From assembly GCA_945869735.1 (NCBI GenBank), contig CAMBPQ010000015.1, positions 1 to 53,357 of the forward strand: DNA of 53,357 nucleotides, in the 5' to 3' direction. This stretch comes from Planctomicrobium piriforme (GTDB taxonomy: Bacteria; Planctomycetota; Planctomycetia; Pirellulales; UBA1268). The translations under genes were made by a program, and so were the position numbers. Under the pieces are notes generated by a model. The model saw nothing but the letters and a program-made list of their open reading frames with translations. It did no database searches and was not told the DNA's origin. Positions 10,879 to 19,207 of this stretch are shown one piece after another; position 1 is the stretch's first letter; each line of letters begins with the position of its first letter.

Positions 10879-11280
10879 ATGCAGGTCGCCATCGTCGAGG
10901 ACGACCCGCTCATTGCGAAGGCCGTCTCCACGGCGATCCGTGATGCCGGCCACGAGTGCCGCTGGATCGCCGATGGTGACTCGGCCGTTCGCGATGGACG
11001 AACTGCTCGCGCGGATCGAGGCCGTGCACCAGCGCACCGCCGACAAGCCGGCGATGACGCTGTCTGCAGGAGGGCTGCAACTCAGCCTTTCCAACAAGCG
11101 GGGCACGCTCCACGAGCGAACAGTGGATCTCACGCCCACCGAGTTCAGCATCCTCGAACTGCTGATGGGCTGCCACGGCCAGGTCGTGACCCGCAAGATG
11201 CTCTGCGAGCACGTCTGGGGCTTCGATTGGGTAGGGCCCGACGAACGTCATCGAGGTGCACATCAACCGCCTCCGCGCGA
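10879..11280 (+). pseudogene. decayed OmpR-type response regulator
   Basis: The N-terminus is normal (MQVAIVEDDPLIAKAVSTAI then RWIADGDSA) with the acidic pocket. About 60 codons of the receiver, including the phosphorylated Asp and the conserved Thr, are missing: the text jumps to RPFAMDELLARIEAV in another frame near 10983. The winged-helix effector domain continues (LTPTEFSILELLM, VVTRKMLCEHVWGFDW). A second frame change near 11240 leads to TNVIEVHINRLRA, the DNA-recognition end, which then runs without a stop into the kinase remnant. At least two indels and one deletion mean no functional regulator can be made. Confidence 0.85.
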
Positions 11281-11850
11281 CCAGCCTCCGCACGCGACTG
11301 ACCGCCTGGAATACCGCGGTCGTGCTGCTGATGACCGTGACGACGCTGCTGGCCGTCCGGTATGCGGCGCGGAAATGAAGCGGAAGGCGGAGAGCCACGA
11401 AAAGCGCGGCTGGTTCATGCACCTGCTGACGCAGGAAGGCACCACGATCTGGAAGAGCAACCACTGCCCGGAAGCTGTGTCGAGTTTCCCTCCCCTGAAC
11501 CTGGATTGCGAGGAGAACATCTCGCAGGGAGGGCCCTACCGCTACGTGCGTCTCCGGCTTGTTCGTGCGGGCGAGCCCACGTACCACATCCGCGTGGGCA
11601 CCTATACGACCGGCCTCGAAGCCAGCCTCGGCAGCCTGATGAGGGAGTGTCTGCCCTGAGCCTGGTGCTTTCCCTGCTGCCGCCGCTGGTCGCGTATTGG
11701 CTTGCTGGCCGGGCCACCCGCCCGATCGGCAGCATTCTCGAGACTGTCGTACGGCTCCGGCCAACGCGGCTCGGTGACATGCTCGAGGTGAGCCGCCACC
11801 TCTCCAAGATCACCAACGACCTCCTCCTCGCCGAGCGCGGCGGAAGACAA
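11281..11850 (+). pseudogene. decayed sensor histidine kinase
   Basis: Remnant of the partner kinase. SLRTRLTAWNTAVVLLMTVT (first TM helix) is fused to the regulator remnant. After a loss comes the periplasmic sensor piece (RGWFMHLLTQEGTTIWKSN, YRYVRLRLVRAGEPTYHIRV, GTYTTGLEASLGSLMR), then a frameshift near 11655. The second TM and HAMP start (LSLVLSLLPPLVAYWLAGRA, TRPIGSIL, LRPTRLGDML) follow, then a jump to LSKITNDLLLAE. The histidine box and the whole ATPase domain are absent. The order matches a heavy-metal-type two-component kinase. Module B follows about 90 bases downstream. Confidence 0.8.
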
Positions 11851-11940
11851 GGGGTGAGCCTGATCCTCGTCGTGCATGGCCCCGTGATGGTTGTGGGAGA
11901 AGCCGCCGATCCGGCCCGCAGTCACGGTGGTACCGGCAGG

Positions 11941-12073
11941 AGCGGCGAGATGGCACCTTTGAGAAGGGAGGCAAGGGGGTCGGCGAACGCTCGAGGAGCC
12001 TGGGCGTATCCTCGCCCCGGCGACGAGACTTTTGCCGCCCCCGAGCCGGCGTTCCACGTAAGTCGGATGCGAT
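11941..12073 (+). repeat. dispersed repeat module B, copy 2
   Basis: Forward copy with GGGAGGCAAGGGGGTCGGCG, the GGGCGTATCCTCGCCC hairpin, GACGAGACTTTTGCCGCCCC and the right end CCACGTAAGTCGGATGCG. It lies between the dead kinase and the porin gene. Confidence 0.8.
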
Positions 12074-12212
12074 CGAGGGGCGCTGTCTGGGCAAGACAGT
12101 GAGGCTGTGTTTCTCGATGGCTTAAAATCCTGTTCAAGCGGACCGCCGAGGGTTCCGATGAAGAGGGTTGTAGAGATTGTTCTGCTTCTTCGGACCACGC
12201 GGCCCAGGGAAG

Positions 12213-14015
12213 ATGCGGGCCCTGCGGACGTTCGGACGCCAGCCCATGACATGCTGCCTGAGCTACACCGGCGCGGTATGGATCGCGCTGACGTGCGTGG
12301 CAGGCCTGTGGTGGGCCGCCCCGACGGTCGCCGTCGAGCTCGTCGTCCTGCCTGATCACGCCGACGCCCAGCCCCTTGCGATTGAGAGCGTCGCCTCTGG
12401 TTTTGGATCGTTTGCGGAAGTGTCGGAGGCGGTCGAGGCCGAGCGGCAACGGATCACGGCGCTCGAGACGCGGCTGAAGGAACTGGAGCAGAAGACCGCG
12501 CCCGAGTCGTTGCCCGCCCCCGACAAGACGACCGGAGGAAAAGACGACGCCAACAAGCCGCCCGATCCCTACGAGATCGGCACCGACCCGGCGTACAAGA
12601 CGAAGTGGGCCAACACCTTCCAGGCCGAGTCGGCCAACAAGGATTTCCGCGTCAAGATCGGCGGCCGCTCGCAGGTCGACGCCGTGGCCTTCTCGGCCGC
12701 CCCTAGCCCCAACCAACCGCCGAACCAGGGCGGCCTCGACCCGGAACTCGCCGATACGGTGGCCCTGCGGCGAGCGCGGCTCCGCATCGAGGGCCGGATG
12801 TATGAGTTCTACGACTGGGCCTGCGAATACGACTTCGTCAACCAGCTCAACATCAACAACGAGGTCTATCCGACGGAGCGTGACTCCGGTCCGGTCACGG
12901 CCGTGACCGACCTCTGGATGCAGATCCGGGACGTGCCCTTGCTCGGCACCGTCCGCGTCGGCAACCAGAAAGACCCCTTCGGCTACGAGCATCTCACGAG
13001 CAGCCGCTGGCTCAACTTCATGGAGCGGTCGTTCAGTCAGGATGCGTTTGAGGGACCGTTCAACAACGGATTCCTCCCTGGCATCCAGGTGATGAACAGC
13101 AACGAGGAGGGGGATATCGGCTGGCAGGTCGGTGAGTTCAAAAATACCTCCAACCCCTTCGGCTTCTCCAACTCCAGCGGCGGCAGCATGACCGTCGGCC
13201 GCCTCGTCTGGCTGCCCATCTACGAGGACGAGGGTCGCAAACTGCTCCACACGGCCATCTCAGGCCGCACGATGCAGCCGCGGCGGCAGTACACGTCGTT
13301 CGACAAGACGACGGGGCTGCCCAACGGCGATCCCGTCGACGCCGTCCGGTTCCGCACCCGCGGCTCGCTGCGGAACGGCCCTCCGGGTCCGCTCAACTCG
13401 ATCTATGCCGATTCCGGGCTGCTGCAGGGCACCTGGCAAAACATGCTGGGCCTCGAACTCGTGGGCAACAACGGCCCGTGGTCGTTCCAGTCGGAGTACT
13501 TCGGCTCATGGCTCTACAACGCCACGACCACGAGCGCCGGACCGCTGGCCACCAACGGCATCCAGCCTGCGCCCGGCACCAAGGTCGGCACGGTCTTCTA
13601 TCAGGGCGGCTATGCCGAGGTCCTCTACTTCCTCACCGGGGAGAGCCGCACCTACTCGAAGATGGAGTATCGATTCGATCGGCCAGTTCCGCACAACAAC
13701 TTCTACGCTGTCCGCGGTGGCGGCTCCGGCCGCCGGCTCAACGTGAGCGAAGGCGCCTGGCAGGTGGGCATGCGCTACAACTACCTCTGCCTCAGCGATG
13801 GACAGGTGAATGGCGGCGTGCTCAACGGCATGACGCTCGGCCTCAACTGGCTGCTCAACCCCAACGCCCGCCTCTACTTCAACTACGACTTCACGTATCG
13901 CGACTTCCAGAGCACGCCCTTCAACAAGGTGAATGGCGTCGTCGTCCCGTCACCGAGCTACGACGGCAGCGGCTGGATCCACGGCTTGGGCACGCGGCTC
14001 GCTTTCGACTTTTGA
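12213..14015 (+). CDS. OprP/OprO-type outer-membrane porin
   Basis: A secreted beta-barrel protein of about 600 residues. The N-terminus has a signal sequence (TGAVWIALTCVAGLWWAAPTVA). A short coiled-coil piece follows (EAVEAERQRITALETRLKEL), as in planctomycete porins, then a barrel with VALRRARLRIEGRMYEFYDW, VRVGNQKDPFGYEHLTSSRW and FMERS, typical of phosphate-selective porins O and P. The last residue is Phe (RLAFDF), the usual outer-membrane insertion signal. The start may be ATG 12213 or ATG 12246; both leave the signal sequence. Substrate unknown; the family includes anion and phosphate channels. A hairpin terminator follows the stop codon, then a small Cys-rich gene. Confidence 0.85.
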   Translation: MRALRTFGRQPMTCCLSYTGAVWIALTCVAGLWWAAPTVAVELVVLPDHADAQPLAIESVASGFGSFAEVSEAVEAERQRITALETRLKELEQKTAPESLPAPDKTTGGKDDANKPPDPYEIGTDPAYKTKWANTFQAESANKDFRVKIGGRSQVDAVAFSAAPSPNQPPNQGGLDPELADTVALRRARLRIEGRMYEFYDWACEYDFVNQLNINNEVYPTERDSGPVTAVTDLWMQIRDVPLLGTVRVGNQKDPFGYEHLTSSRWLNFMERSFSQDAFEGPFNNGFLPGIQVMNSNEEGDIGWQVGEFKNTSNPFGFSNSSGGSMTVGRLVWLPIYEDEGRKLLHTAISGRTMQPRRQYTSFDKTTGLPNGDPVDAVRFRTRGSLRNGPPGPLNSIYADSGLLQGTWQNMLGLELVGNNGPWSFQSEYFGSWLYNATTTSAGPLATNGIQPAPGTKVGTVFYQGGYAEVLYFLTGESRTYSKMEYRFDRPVPHNNFYAVRGGGSGRRLNVSEGAWQVGMRYNYLCLSDGQVNGGVLNGMTLGLNWLLNPNARLYFNYDFTYRDFQSTPFNKVNGVVVPSPSYDGSGWIHGLGTRLAFDF

Positions 14016-14025
14016 GGCACTCGCG

Positions 14026-14050
14026 GAAGAAGCCCGCCAGGGCCTTCTTC
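14026..14050 (+). terminator. hairpin after the porin gene
   Basis: Arms GAAGAAG (14026-14032) and CTTCTTC (14044-14050) extend by CCC/GGG around the loop GCCA with one bulged C. It begins 10 bases after the porin stop. No T-run follows, so it may be a terminator or an mRNA-stabilising hairpin between the porin and the next gene. Confidence 0.5.
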
Positions 14051-14072
14051 CTCCACTCCACCGGGAGGACCC

Positions 14073-14519
14073 ATGAAACGCATCACACTCGCAGCGATCC
14101 TCGGCTGCATCGTCGCCTGCTGCCTCGCCGATCCGCCCGCGGCGAATCCGTCGTATTCCGCGACGTCCTGCACCGACACAGGCATCCGCCAGGAATGCGT
14201 GCCCGCGTGCAAGGCGACCTGGGACGAGAAAAAGTCCTCGAAGCCGACATACTCCATGAAGTGCGAATACGCCTGCACCCGCGGCCGGGATTCGTGGCAT
14301 GCCCCAACGGCCGAGTGCCGCTGCAGCCCGCCCTGTGGCGACGTGATCGTGAAGAAACGATTCTACAAGACCGACGGCGCGGAGACGGTCGAGCGGGTGC
14401 CGAAGTACGAGGTGCAGATGGTGGCGGCCGAGCCCTGCAACTGCGCGTCGTGCACCGGCCACGACCGGCTATGCTGGTGGAATCCGCTCAACCTGCTCCG
14501 CCGCTGTGGCGGCTGGTGA
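14073..14519 (+). CDS. secreted Cys-rich protein of unknown function
   Basis: A 148-residue protein with a signal sequence (MKRITLAAILGCIVACCLA) and 13 cysteines in the mature part, several in CxC or CxxC spacing (CRCSPPC, CNCASC). It also has a charged central stretch (VKKRFYKTDGAETVERVPKY). GGAGG lies 5 bases before the ATG, so the start is firm. I do not recognise the family. It follows the porin on the same strand with only 57 bases between, separated by a hairpin, so it is likely an envelope protein expressed with or after the porin. The many cysteines suggest disulfides or metal binding; this is inference. Confidence 0.7.
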   Translation: MKRITLAAILGCIVACCLADPPAANPSYSATSCTDTGIRQECVPACKATWDEKKSSKPTYSMKCEYACTRGRDSWHAPTAECRCSPPCGDVIVKKRFYKTDGAETVERVPKYEVQMVAAEPCNCASCTGHDRLCWWNPLNLLRRCGGW

Positions 14520-14562
14520 TGACCTCGCGTCCGCCGGCGGATGTCCCCGCTGGTCTGGCCGC

Positions 14563-15351
14563 ATGAACCACTCGACCTCGCCAAACACCGATCGCCTGCC
14601 GCCGGCCGTCGGCTGCGACGCGGGCCTCATCTTCGCGGTGCCGATCGAGGCCGCTGCCTTCGAACGGCTCGCCACCGACCGCATCGAGGTCCGGGCCGCC
14701 ACCGTGACGTTTCAGCAGGGAATCGTGGCCGGTCATCGCGTCGTCTGGTGCGTGTCGGGCATCGGCGCCGAAGCGGCCGCGGCGGCGACCCGGCTGCTCA
14801 TCGACGGCCATCGTCCACGACTTGTGATCACGGCGGGATTCGCAGGTGGCCTCGATCCGGCGCTCACCCGCGGCAGCGTCGTACGGCCGGTCGTCAGCGT
14901 GGTGGAACCCACCATGCCCCCGCTGTCGCTGGCGCCGTTTGGCGTCGCGGCCTGGCCGGCCTCGCCCCAGGTCACGATCGTCACCGTGCCGTCGGTGATC
15001 GCGACGGTGGAGGCGAAGCGGCAGCTCGCGGCGCGATCCGGCGCGCAGGTGGTCGACATGGAAACCCACGCCGTGGCTTCCGTCGCGCGGGCTGCGGGCC
15101 TTGACTGCGCGTCGGTCCGCGTGGTCTCCGACGACGCGTCGCAGGAGCTGCCCCGCGAGGTCGCGGCGCTCGCCGCTCCGCAGCCGCCACTACGGAGGCT
15201 GGGCTCCGTAGTCGGGGCGATCGGGAAGCGGCCCCGGGCCGCCGTCGACCTCTGGCGGCTCTGGGAGCATGCCGTCATCGACGGTCGCACGCTCGCGGAG
15301 GCGCTCGCAGACCTGCTGCGGTCGCTCCCTGGGAGGCCCTCAACCTCTTGA
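14563..15351 (+). CDS. phosphorylase/nucleosidase family protein, possible HpnG
   Basis: A 262-residue member of the PNP/MTAN nucleoside phosphorylase superfamily. LIFAVPIEAAAF opens the fold, CVSGIGAEAAAAAT and VITAGFAGGLDPAL form the phosphate/ribose region, and VVDMETHAVASVARAAG contains the purine-binding Met-Glu. VRVVSDDASQ carries the catalytic Asp. The family includes MTA/SAH nucleosidase and HpnG, the nucleosidase that releases adenine from adenosylhopane. Because hpnE, hpnD, hpnC, hpnH and shc lie within 15 kb, HpnG is attractive, but sequence alone does not exclude a general nucleosidase. An in-frame ATG at 14506 overlaps the previous gene; 14563 is preferred. Confidence 0.75.
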   Translation: MNHSTSPNTDRLPPAVGCDAGLIFAVPIEAAAFERLATDRIEVRAATVTFQQGIVAGHRVVWCVSGIGAEAAAAATRLLIDGHRPRLVITAGFAGGLDPALTRGSVVRPVVSVVEPTMPPLSLAPFGVAAWPASPQVTIVTVPSVIATVEAKRQLAARSGAQVVDMETHAVASVARAAGLDCASVRVVSDDASQELPREVAALAAPQPPLRRLGSVVGAIGKRPRAAVDLWRLWEHAVIDGRTLAEALADLLRSLPGRPSTS

Positions 15352-15489
15352 CGGCGAACGCTGGAGGAGCGTCGGGCCGCCGCGGCGATAGAGCGACGAG
15401 ACTTTTGCCGCCCCCGAGCCGGCGATCCGAATCGCCGCCACGGCAGTCGTGACCGCAAGGGCGACGACGAAACGGGTGCAGCGCGTCAT
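15340..15489 (-). pseudogene. truncated secreted protein cut by module B
   Basis: The start ATG (15487-15489) overlaps the stop of the LRR lipoprotein gene as ATGA, so the two were coupled. The peptide starts MTRCTRFVVALAVTTAVAA, a plausible export signal. After about 22 codons it runs into repeat B and stops at 15340, 49 residues in all. The original body of the gene is gone. The family cannot be recognised. Confidence 0.55.
15350..15433 (+). repeat. dispersed repeat module B, copy 3 (shortened)
   Basis: It begins at the stop codon of the nucleosidase gene (CGGCGAACGCTGGAGGAGCG). It has a GCCGCCGCGGC hairpin in place of the commoner one, followed by GACGAGACTTTTGCCGCCCC. It lies between two convergent genes. 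Confidence 0.75.
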
Positions 15490-16256
15490 GGCTCGGATCC
15501 TCGGAGGGCCGGGGTCTCAGTGTCGTGAGCCCGGTTCGGGTCGCGGTCGTGGTGGGCCTGATCGAAGTGGATGTGAACGTCGGGCCGGCTCTCGCAATAC
15601 CCTCCCCACGCCTCGTCCGACACCGCGGCACCGTCGAGGTAGAGATTCCTGAGCCTAGGCATTTCGGCCAGGATCGCGAGGCCAGCGTCGCCGATCTGCA
15701 CGTCGATGAGGTGGAGAGACTCGAGCGTCGGCAGCGTGGCGATCGCCTCGCACGCCACTGCGCCGGCCAGATTCGCCCCACCAAGCCGGAGCGACCGTAG
15801 CTCCGGCAGCTCGCACAGTGCCCGCACCCCATCGGCCGTGCAGGACGCCTTGGGCACGTTCAGTTTCCGAAGTGTGCCGCAGCGGGCGATCGTACGAAAC
15901 CCGGCATCGGAAAGCGGCGACTCCCTGAGCACCAATCGCTCGATCGCTGGTAGTGTTGCGAGAATCTCTGCCTTGGCGTCGTCGGCCACGCCGCCATGAA
16001 GCACGAGCTCCCGCAGGCCGGCAAGGCTGCGGAGTGCTTCCCACTCTTCATCCGTGAGCGGTGACTCGGTGACGATGCTCTTGCCCTTGCCATCGCGGAC
16101 CTGCATAATTTGTGATGCGAACGAAGGCAGCGCGATGGAGCGGCCGGCGGTTTCCGGCGTCGGACGCACACGGCCGCAGCCCGCCGTGACCGGCACGCAG
16201 GCGATCACGGCGAACAGGATGCCGCAGAGGCAATGTGAAGGAGCGGGAATTTGCAT
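15486..16256 (-). CDS. leucine-rich-repeat lipoprotein
   Basis: A 256-residue exported protein. The signal sequence ends in a lipobox VTAGC (Cys27), so the mature protein is probably lipid-anchored. From about residue 75 there are about seven degenerate leucine-rich repeats of the planctomycete type (LRELVLHGGVADDAKAEIL, IERLVLRESPLSDAGFRTI, LRSLRLGGANLAG, LESLHLIDVQIGDAGLAIL, LRNLYLDGAAVSDEAW). The ATG at 16256 was chosen because it places the signal sequence at the N-terminus; the frame opens further upstream without support. Likely a protein-binding envelope protein; no specific function can be read. Confidence 0.75.
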   Translation of the reverse strand: MQIPAPSHCLCGILFAVIACVPVTAGCGRVRPTPETAGRSIALPSFASQIMQVRDGKGKSIVTESPLTDEEWEALRSLAGLRELVLHGGVADDAKAEILATLPAIERLVLRESPLSDAGFRTIARCGTLRKLNVPKASCTADGVRALCELPELRSLRLGGANLAGAVACEAIATLPTLESLHLIDVQIGDAGLAILAEMPRLRNLYLDGAAVSDEAWGGYCESRPDVHIHFDQAHHDRDPNRAHDTETPALRGSEP

Positions 16257-16559
16257 CGTCGCCAATCGTACACTGTCGGCTTCGCGACACGACCAACGTC
16301 CGCCGGTGCCCGTGCGGCAGTGGGTGATCTCCATTCCAAAATGGCTGCGCCCCGGTAGCTCATCGACCGCTCATCGACCGGCAAACGTGGTCACGTGGTG
16401 GCGGAGTGATGCCTTGACCGATTCCCATTCGGCCGGTGTGAGTATCGTCGGCATCGGGTCAGACTCGGCGTCGTCGAAGTAACACAGGCCGGCGAGCACG
16501 CGAGTCACGCACGTTGGATGCGCTCTCGCAGCGGTGTGGAGCGGGGCGGGGTGCTACCC

Positions 16560-16600
16560 GCATTCCCCGCACTTGCGCTTGGGGCTTCCTGACGGGAGGC
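16560..16600 (+). repeat. dispersed repeat module A, copy 4
   Basis: GCATTCCCCGCACTTGCGC then TTGGGGCTTCCTGACGGGAGGC. The flank from 16520 matches the flank of copy 1. It continues directly into module B. Confidence 0.8.
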
Positions 16601-16721
16601 ACGGGGGTCGGCGAACGCTCGAGGAGCCTCGGGCGTATCCTCGCCCCGGCGACAATCCGCAGGACCGCGCAGCGGCGACTTTTGCCGCCCGCCAGCCGGC
16701 GATCCACAGAAGTCGAAGACG
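16593..16721 (+). repeat. dispersed repeat module B, copy 4
   Basis: It shares the GGGAGGC seam with module A, then GGGGGTCGGCGAACGCTCGA, a GGGCGTATCCTCGCCC hairpin, about 20 extra bases (ATCCGCAGGACCGCGCAGC), and ACTTTTGCCGCC. It lies inside the broken toxin gene. Confidence 0.8.
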
Positions 16722-16752
16722 ATCTGAACCGGCGGCAGCACGTCTTTGTGCA

Positions 16753-16928
16753 TCAGGAGACCCCTATCTGCTCCCAGATCCGTCGCTCTGGCGACGCGAG
16801 CCATTCGGCCACCGCATTGTCAGGCAACCCGACCAGCACCTGCCAGAGCCGGAGTTGCTCTGAGCTCAGCGACCGGCCGCGATGTCGAAGGATTTGGTCG
16901 CGAATCGCGGCGGCAGATCCGGAGGCCC
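16753..16928 (-). pseudogene. fragment of the upstream partner of the toxin gene
   Basis: An open frame without a convincing start reads IRDQILRHRGRSLSSEQLRL, WQVLVGLPDNAVAEWL, ASPERRIWEQIGVS and stops at 16753, overlapping the toxin start. It abuts the hpnE stop codon, so its N-terminus was probably lost when sequences were joined here. By position it would be the cognate antitoxin or regulator, but I do not recognise the family. Confidence 0.4.
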
Positions 16929-18347
16929 TCAGCGTCCTGACAACAGCCGCACGAGCGGGTTTTTCGGAAGATCGCCCACGAGGCTCGCGAGCCGCCGGCC
17001 CAGCGAGGCGGCCACTGCGTCGGCAGCCGTGCGGCCGCTACGGATGGCACCCTCCATGGTGGAAGGCCACCCGGTGTCAGTCCAGTCGCCGGCGAGGAAA
17101 AGATTCGACACGGCGGTCGTCGGCCCGGGCCGCAACATCTCGACACCCGGCCGCACTGAGAGCACCGCGGTGGGATCGGTGACAACCTTGGAATCGATCA
17201 GCGCGGCATCCCGCGCGGCTGGAAACACCTCGCGAAGCTCGGCAACGACGGCCTTCACCACCGCCTCGCGATCGCCCCCCATGAGTCCGCGAGACGCGCT
17301 GATCACGACCTGGCAGTAGCCCTGGTTCGAAGGGCCGTCGCCGGCGTGTTCGTCACCACGAAACACCCACTGCGACACGCGGCCCACCAAGACTGCGTGC
17401 GGCAGGTCGACGATAGCGCGGTCGAACCAGAGATGAACCGCCGTGATCGGCGAACCGGTGAAGCGGTCGTCGTCCGCGGCCACCAGGTCGGGCACGAGCC
17501 GGCCGGCGGCCTTCCACGGCACCGCCAGCACCGCCGCGTCGCACGGCACCCGCTCATCGCCGCAGCGGACCGCCACGACGCAACCGGCGGCGTCTCGCTC
17601 GATCGCCGAAGCGGCTGCGGCCATCCGAATGGTCGCCCCACGCGACGCCAGCCAGGCCACGAGCCGCTCGCCAAAGAGGATGCCGAGCGGCTCCATCGGC
17701 ACGACGAGATCGGCCGCATCACGGTGGGCCAGAAACCCGTCGACCGCCACCTTACGCGCGGCGGCCACGCTCACGAGGTCGATCGATTCACCAAGCGCGC
17801 TTTCAATCACCGGCTGCCAGAACAACTCGATCACCCGCGGCGGCTGTCCTGCGGCCTGTAGCCATGCGAGGGCCGTCTGGGCATCGGCGGTCTGTCGCGG
17901 CCGCAACCGCGCCAGCCGGAGCATGCCAAAGGCGAGCGCCGCTTTTTCACGTAGCGAAAAGTGCCGCATGCCGAAGAGCAGGGGTGCGAGATGAAGCGGG
18001 GCCGGCAGCCACCTCGACGGCGTACAGCGGCTACGGTCGCCGTCGGGGCCGATGAACCAGAGCGTGCGGTCGCGACGCAGGGCATGCTCGAGTCCTGCGC
18101 GGCGGCAGAGATCGAGGAAGTTGGTGCAGCATCCCATGGCAACGTGCTGACAGGCGTCGACGAGCCCACCCGAGACGGGATCGTCGAACGATGCGGCCCG
18201 GCCGCCGGCACGCCGCCGGCCCTCGAGGATCGTCACCGCGAGCCCCGCATCGAGGAGCCCAGCCGCTGCGGCCAAGCCAGCGAGCCCACCCCCCACGACG
18301 ACGACTCGCGGTTCCTGCGCGACCGGCAGTTGCGTGACTCGGTTCAT
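16929..18347 (-). CDS. hpnE: hydroxysqualene dehydroxylase HpnE
   Basis: An FAD-dependent amine-oxidase-fold enzyme of 472 residues that reduces hydroxysqualene to squalene. The N-terminal dinucleotide motif is VVVVGGGLAGLAAAAGLLDAG, followed by GRRRAGGRAASF. The C-terminus has the FAD-binding NLFLAGDWTDTGWPSTMEGA and RSGRTAADAV. The substrate region includes HVAMGCCTNFLDLCRRAG. The start ATG overlaps the hpnD stop (ATGA), so it is the last gene of the coupled hpnC-hpnD-hpnE operon. It makes the substrate of the squalene-hopene cyclase at 27.3 kb. Confidence 0.93.
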   Translation of the reverse strand: MNRVTQLPVAQEPRVVVVGGGLAGLAAAAGLLDAGLAVTILEGRRRAGGRAASFDDPVSGGLVDACQHVAMGCCTNFLDLCRRAGLEHALRRDRTLWFIGPDGDRSRCTPSRWLPAPLHLAPLLFGMRHFSLREKAALAFGMLRLARLRPRQTADAQTALAWLQAAGQPPRVIELFWQPVIESALGESIDLVSVAAARKVAVDGFLAHRDAADLVVPMEPLGILFGERLVAWLASRGATIRMAAAASAIERDAAGCVVAVRCGDERVPCDAAVLAVPWKAAGRLVPDLVAADDDRFTGSPITAVHLWFDRAIVDLPHAVLVGRVSQWVFRGDEHAGDGPSNQGYCQVVISASRGLMGGDREAVVKAVVAELREVFPAARDAALIDSKVVTDPTAVLSVRPGVEMLRPGPTTAVSNLFLAGDWTDTGWPSTMEGAIRSGRTAADAVAASLGRRLASLVGDLPKNPLVRLLSGR

Positions 18348-19207
18348 CGCAGCCCCCGGGTGCCGCAGAACAGCGTCGCGACAGCTGCCGCCAGCAGTCG
18401 CGGCCGCGAGGGCCGCACGCGGTTTGTGAAGATGGCCGGACCGGCTCGCCGGACGGTGGCCAGCATCGACCGGTAGAGGCCGAACATCGCGCGAAACACG
18501 CCCCGGCCGTCCGTGGAAAGCATGCCGTCGATCGCGGCCGCCCGCGCATAGAAACCAGCGGCCCGCTCGACCTCGAGCGCCGCGAGCCTGGAGAATCCGG
18601 GCCCGATCCGTCCCGCGGCGAGCTCATCCTCCGTGCAGCCGCAGGCCAGAAAGTCTTCGTGCGGCAAGTAGATCCGGTCGCGACCGAGGTCCTCGGGGAT
18701 GTCGCGGAGGATATTGGTGAGTTGAAAGGCGAGGCCACAGTCGTGCGACAGGGTGACTGCCGCCGGATCGGTGTAGCCCCAGACGTGGATCGCGGCCACG
18801 CCCACGGCGCTCGCCACGCGGCTACAGTATCGCTCGAGATCAGTGAATGCCGCGTACCGCCGCTGCACGAGATCCATCCGCACGCCGGTGAGGATGTCCC
18901 GAAGACACGTTTCCGGAATGGCGAACCGTCGCACCGTGTCGGCGACCGCGCGAAGCACCGGCTCATCGACGGCGTGTCCTGAAAGCGCCGCCTCCGTTGC
19001 CGCGGAGAAGGCCTCGAGCCCCGCCGACGCCGACGCCTGGTCGGCGGCATCGTCGACGAGATCGTCGGCGATACGGCAGAACGCATAGATCGCTGTCGTG
19101 CCGCGGCGCTTCGCCTCGGGCAGGAGGCGGATCGGCAGCGCGAAGCTCGACCCTGACTTTTTTAGAGTCTCGGCGCACACCGCATGGTCCGCTGCAAGCA
19201 TGCTCAT
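18344..19207 (-). CDS. hpnD: presqualene diphosphate synthase HpnD
   Basis: A trans-isoprenyl head-to-head synthase of 287 residues that joins two farnesyl diphosphates to presqualene diphosphate. It contains FCRIADDLVDDA (first Asp-rich motif), the helix GLAFQLTNILRDIPEDLGRD (second Asp-rich motif) and RIYLPHEDF. The start ATG at 19205-19207 overlaps the hpnC stop (ATGA), and the stop overlaps the hpnE start in the same way, so translation of all three is coupled. Longer upstream frames overlap hpnC and lack homology. Confidence 0.93.
   Translation of the reverse strand: MSMLAADHAVCAETLKKSGSSFALPIRLLPEAKRRGTTAIYAFCRIADDLVDDAADQASASAGLEAFSAATEAALSGHAVDEPVLRAVADTVRRFAIPETCLRDILTGVRMDLVQRRYAAFTDLERYCSRVASAVGVAAIHVWGYTDPAAVTLSHDCGLAFQLTNILRDIPEDLGRDRIYLPHEDFLACGCTEDELAAGRIGPGFSRLAALEVERAAGFYARAAAIDGMLSTDGRGVFRAMFGLYRSMLATVRRAGPAIFTNRVRPSRPRLLAAAVATLFCGTRGLR

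Larger units (their letters stand above)
16371..16753 (-). pseudogene. AbiEii/AbiGii-type nucleotidyltransferase toxin, interior replaced by repeats
   Basis: The N-terminal piece MHKDVLPPVQIVFDFC (ATG at 16751-16753) and the C-terminal piece LAGLCYFDDAESDPMPTILT then PAEWESVKASLRHHV (stop at 16371) fit the two ends of nucleotidyltransferase proteins of the AbiEii toxin family. Everything between them (about 16510-16700), including the catalytic core, is occupied by modules A and B. The start overlaps the stop of an upstream fragment as TGATG, as in a two-gene toxin-antitoxin operon. Family recognition is from short motifs, so moderate. Confidence 0.6.
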
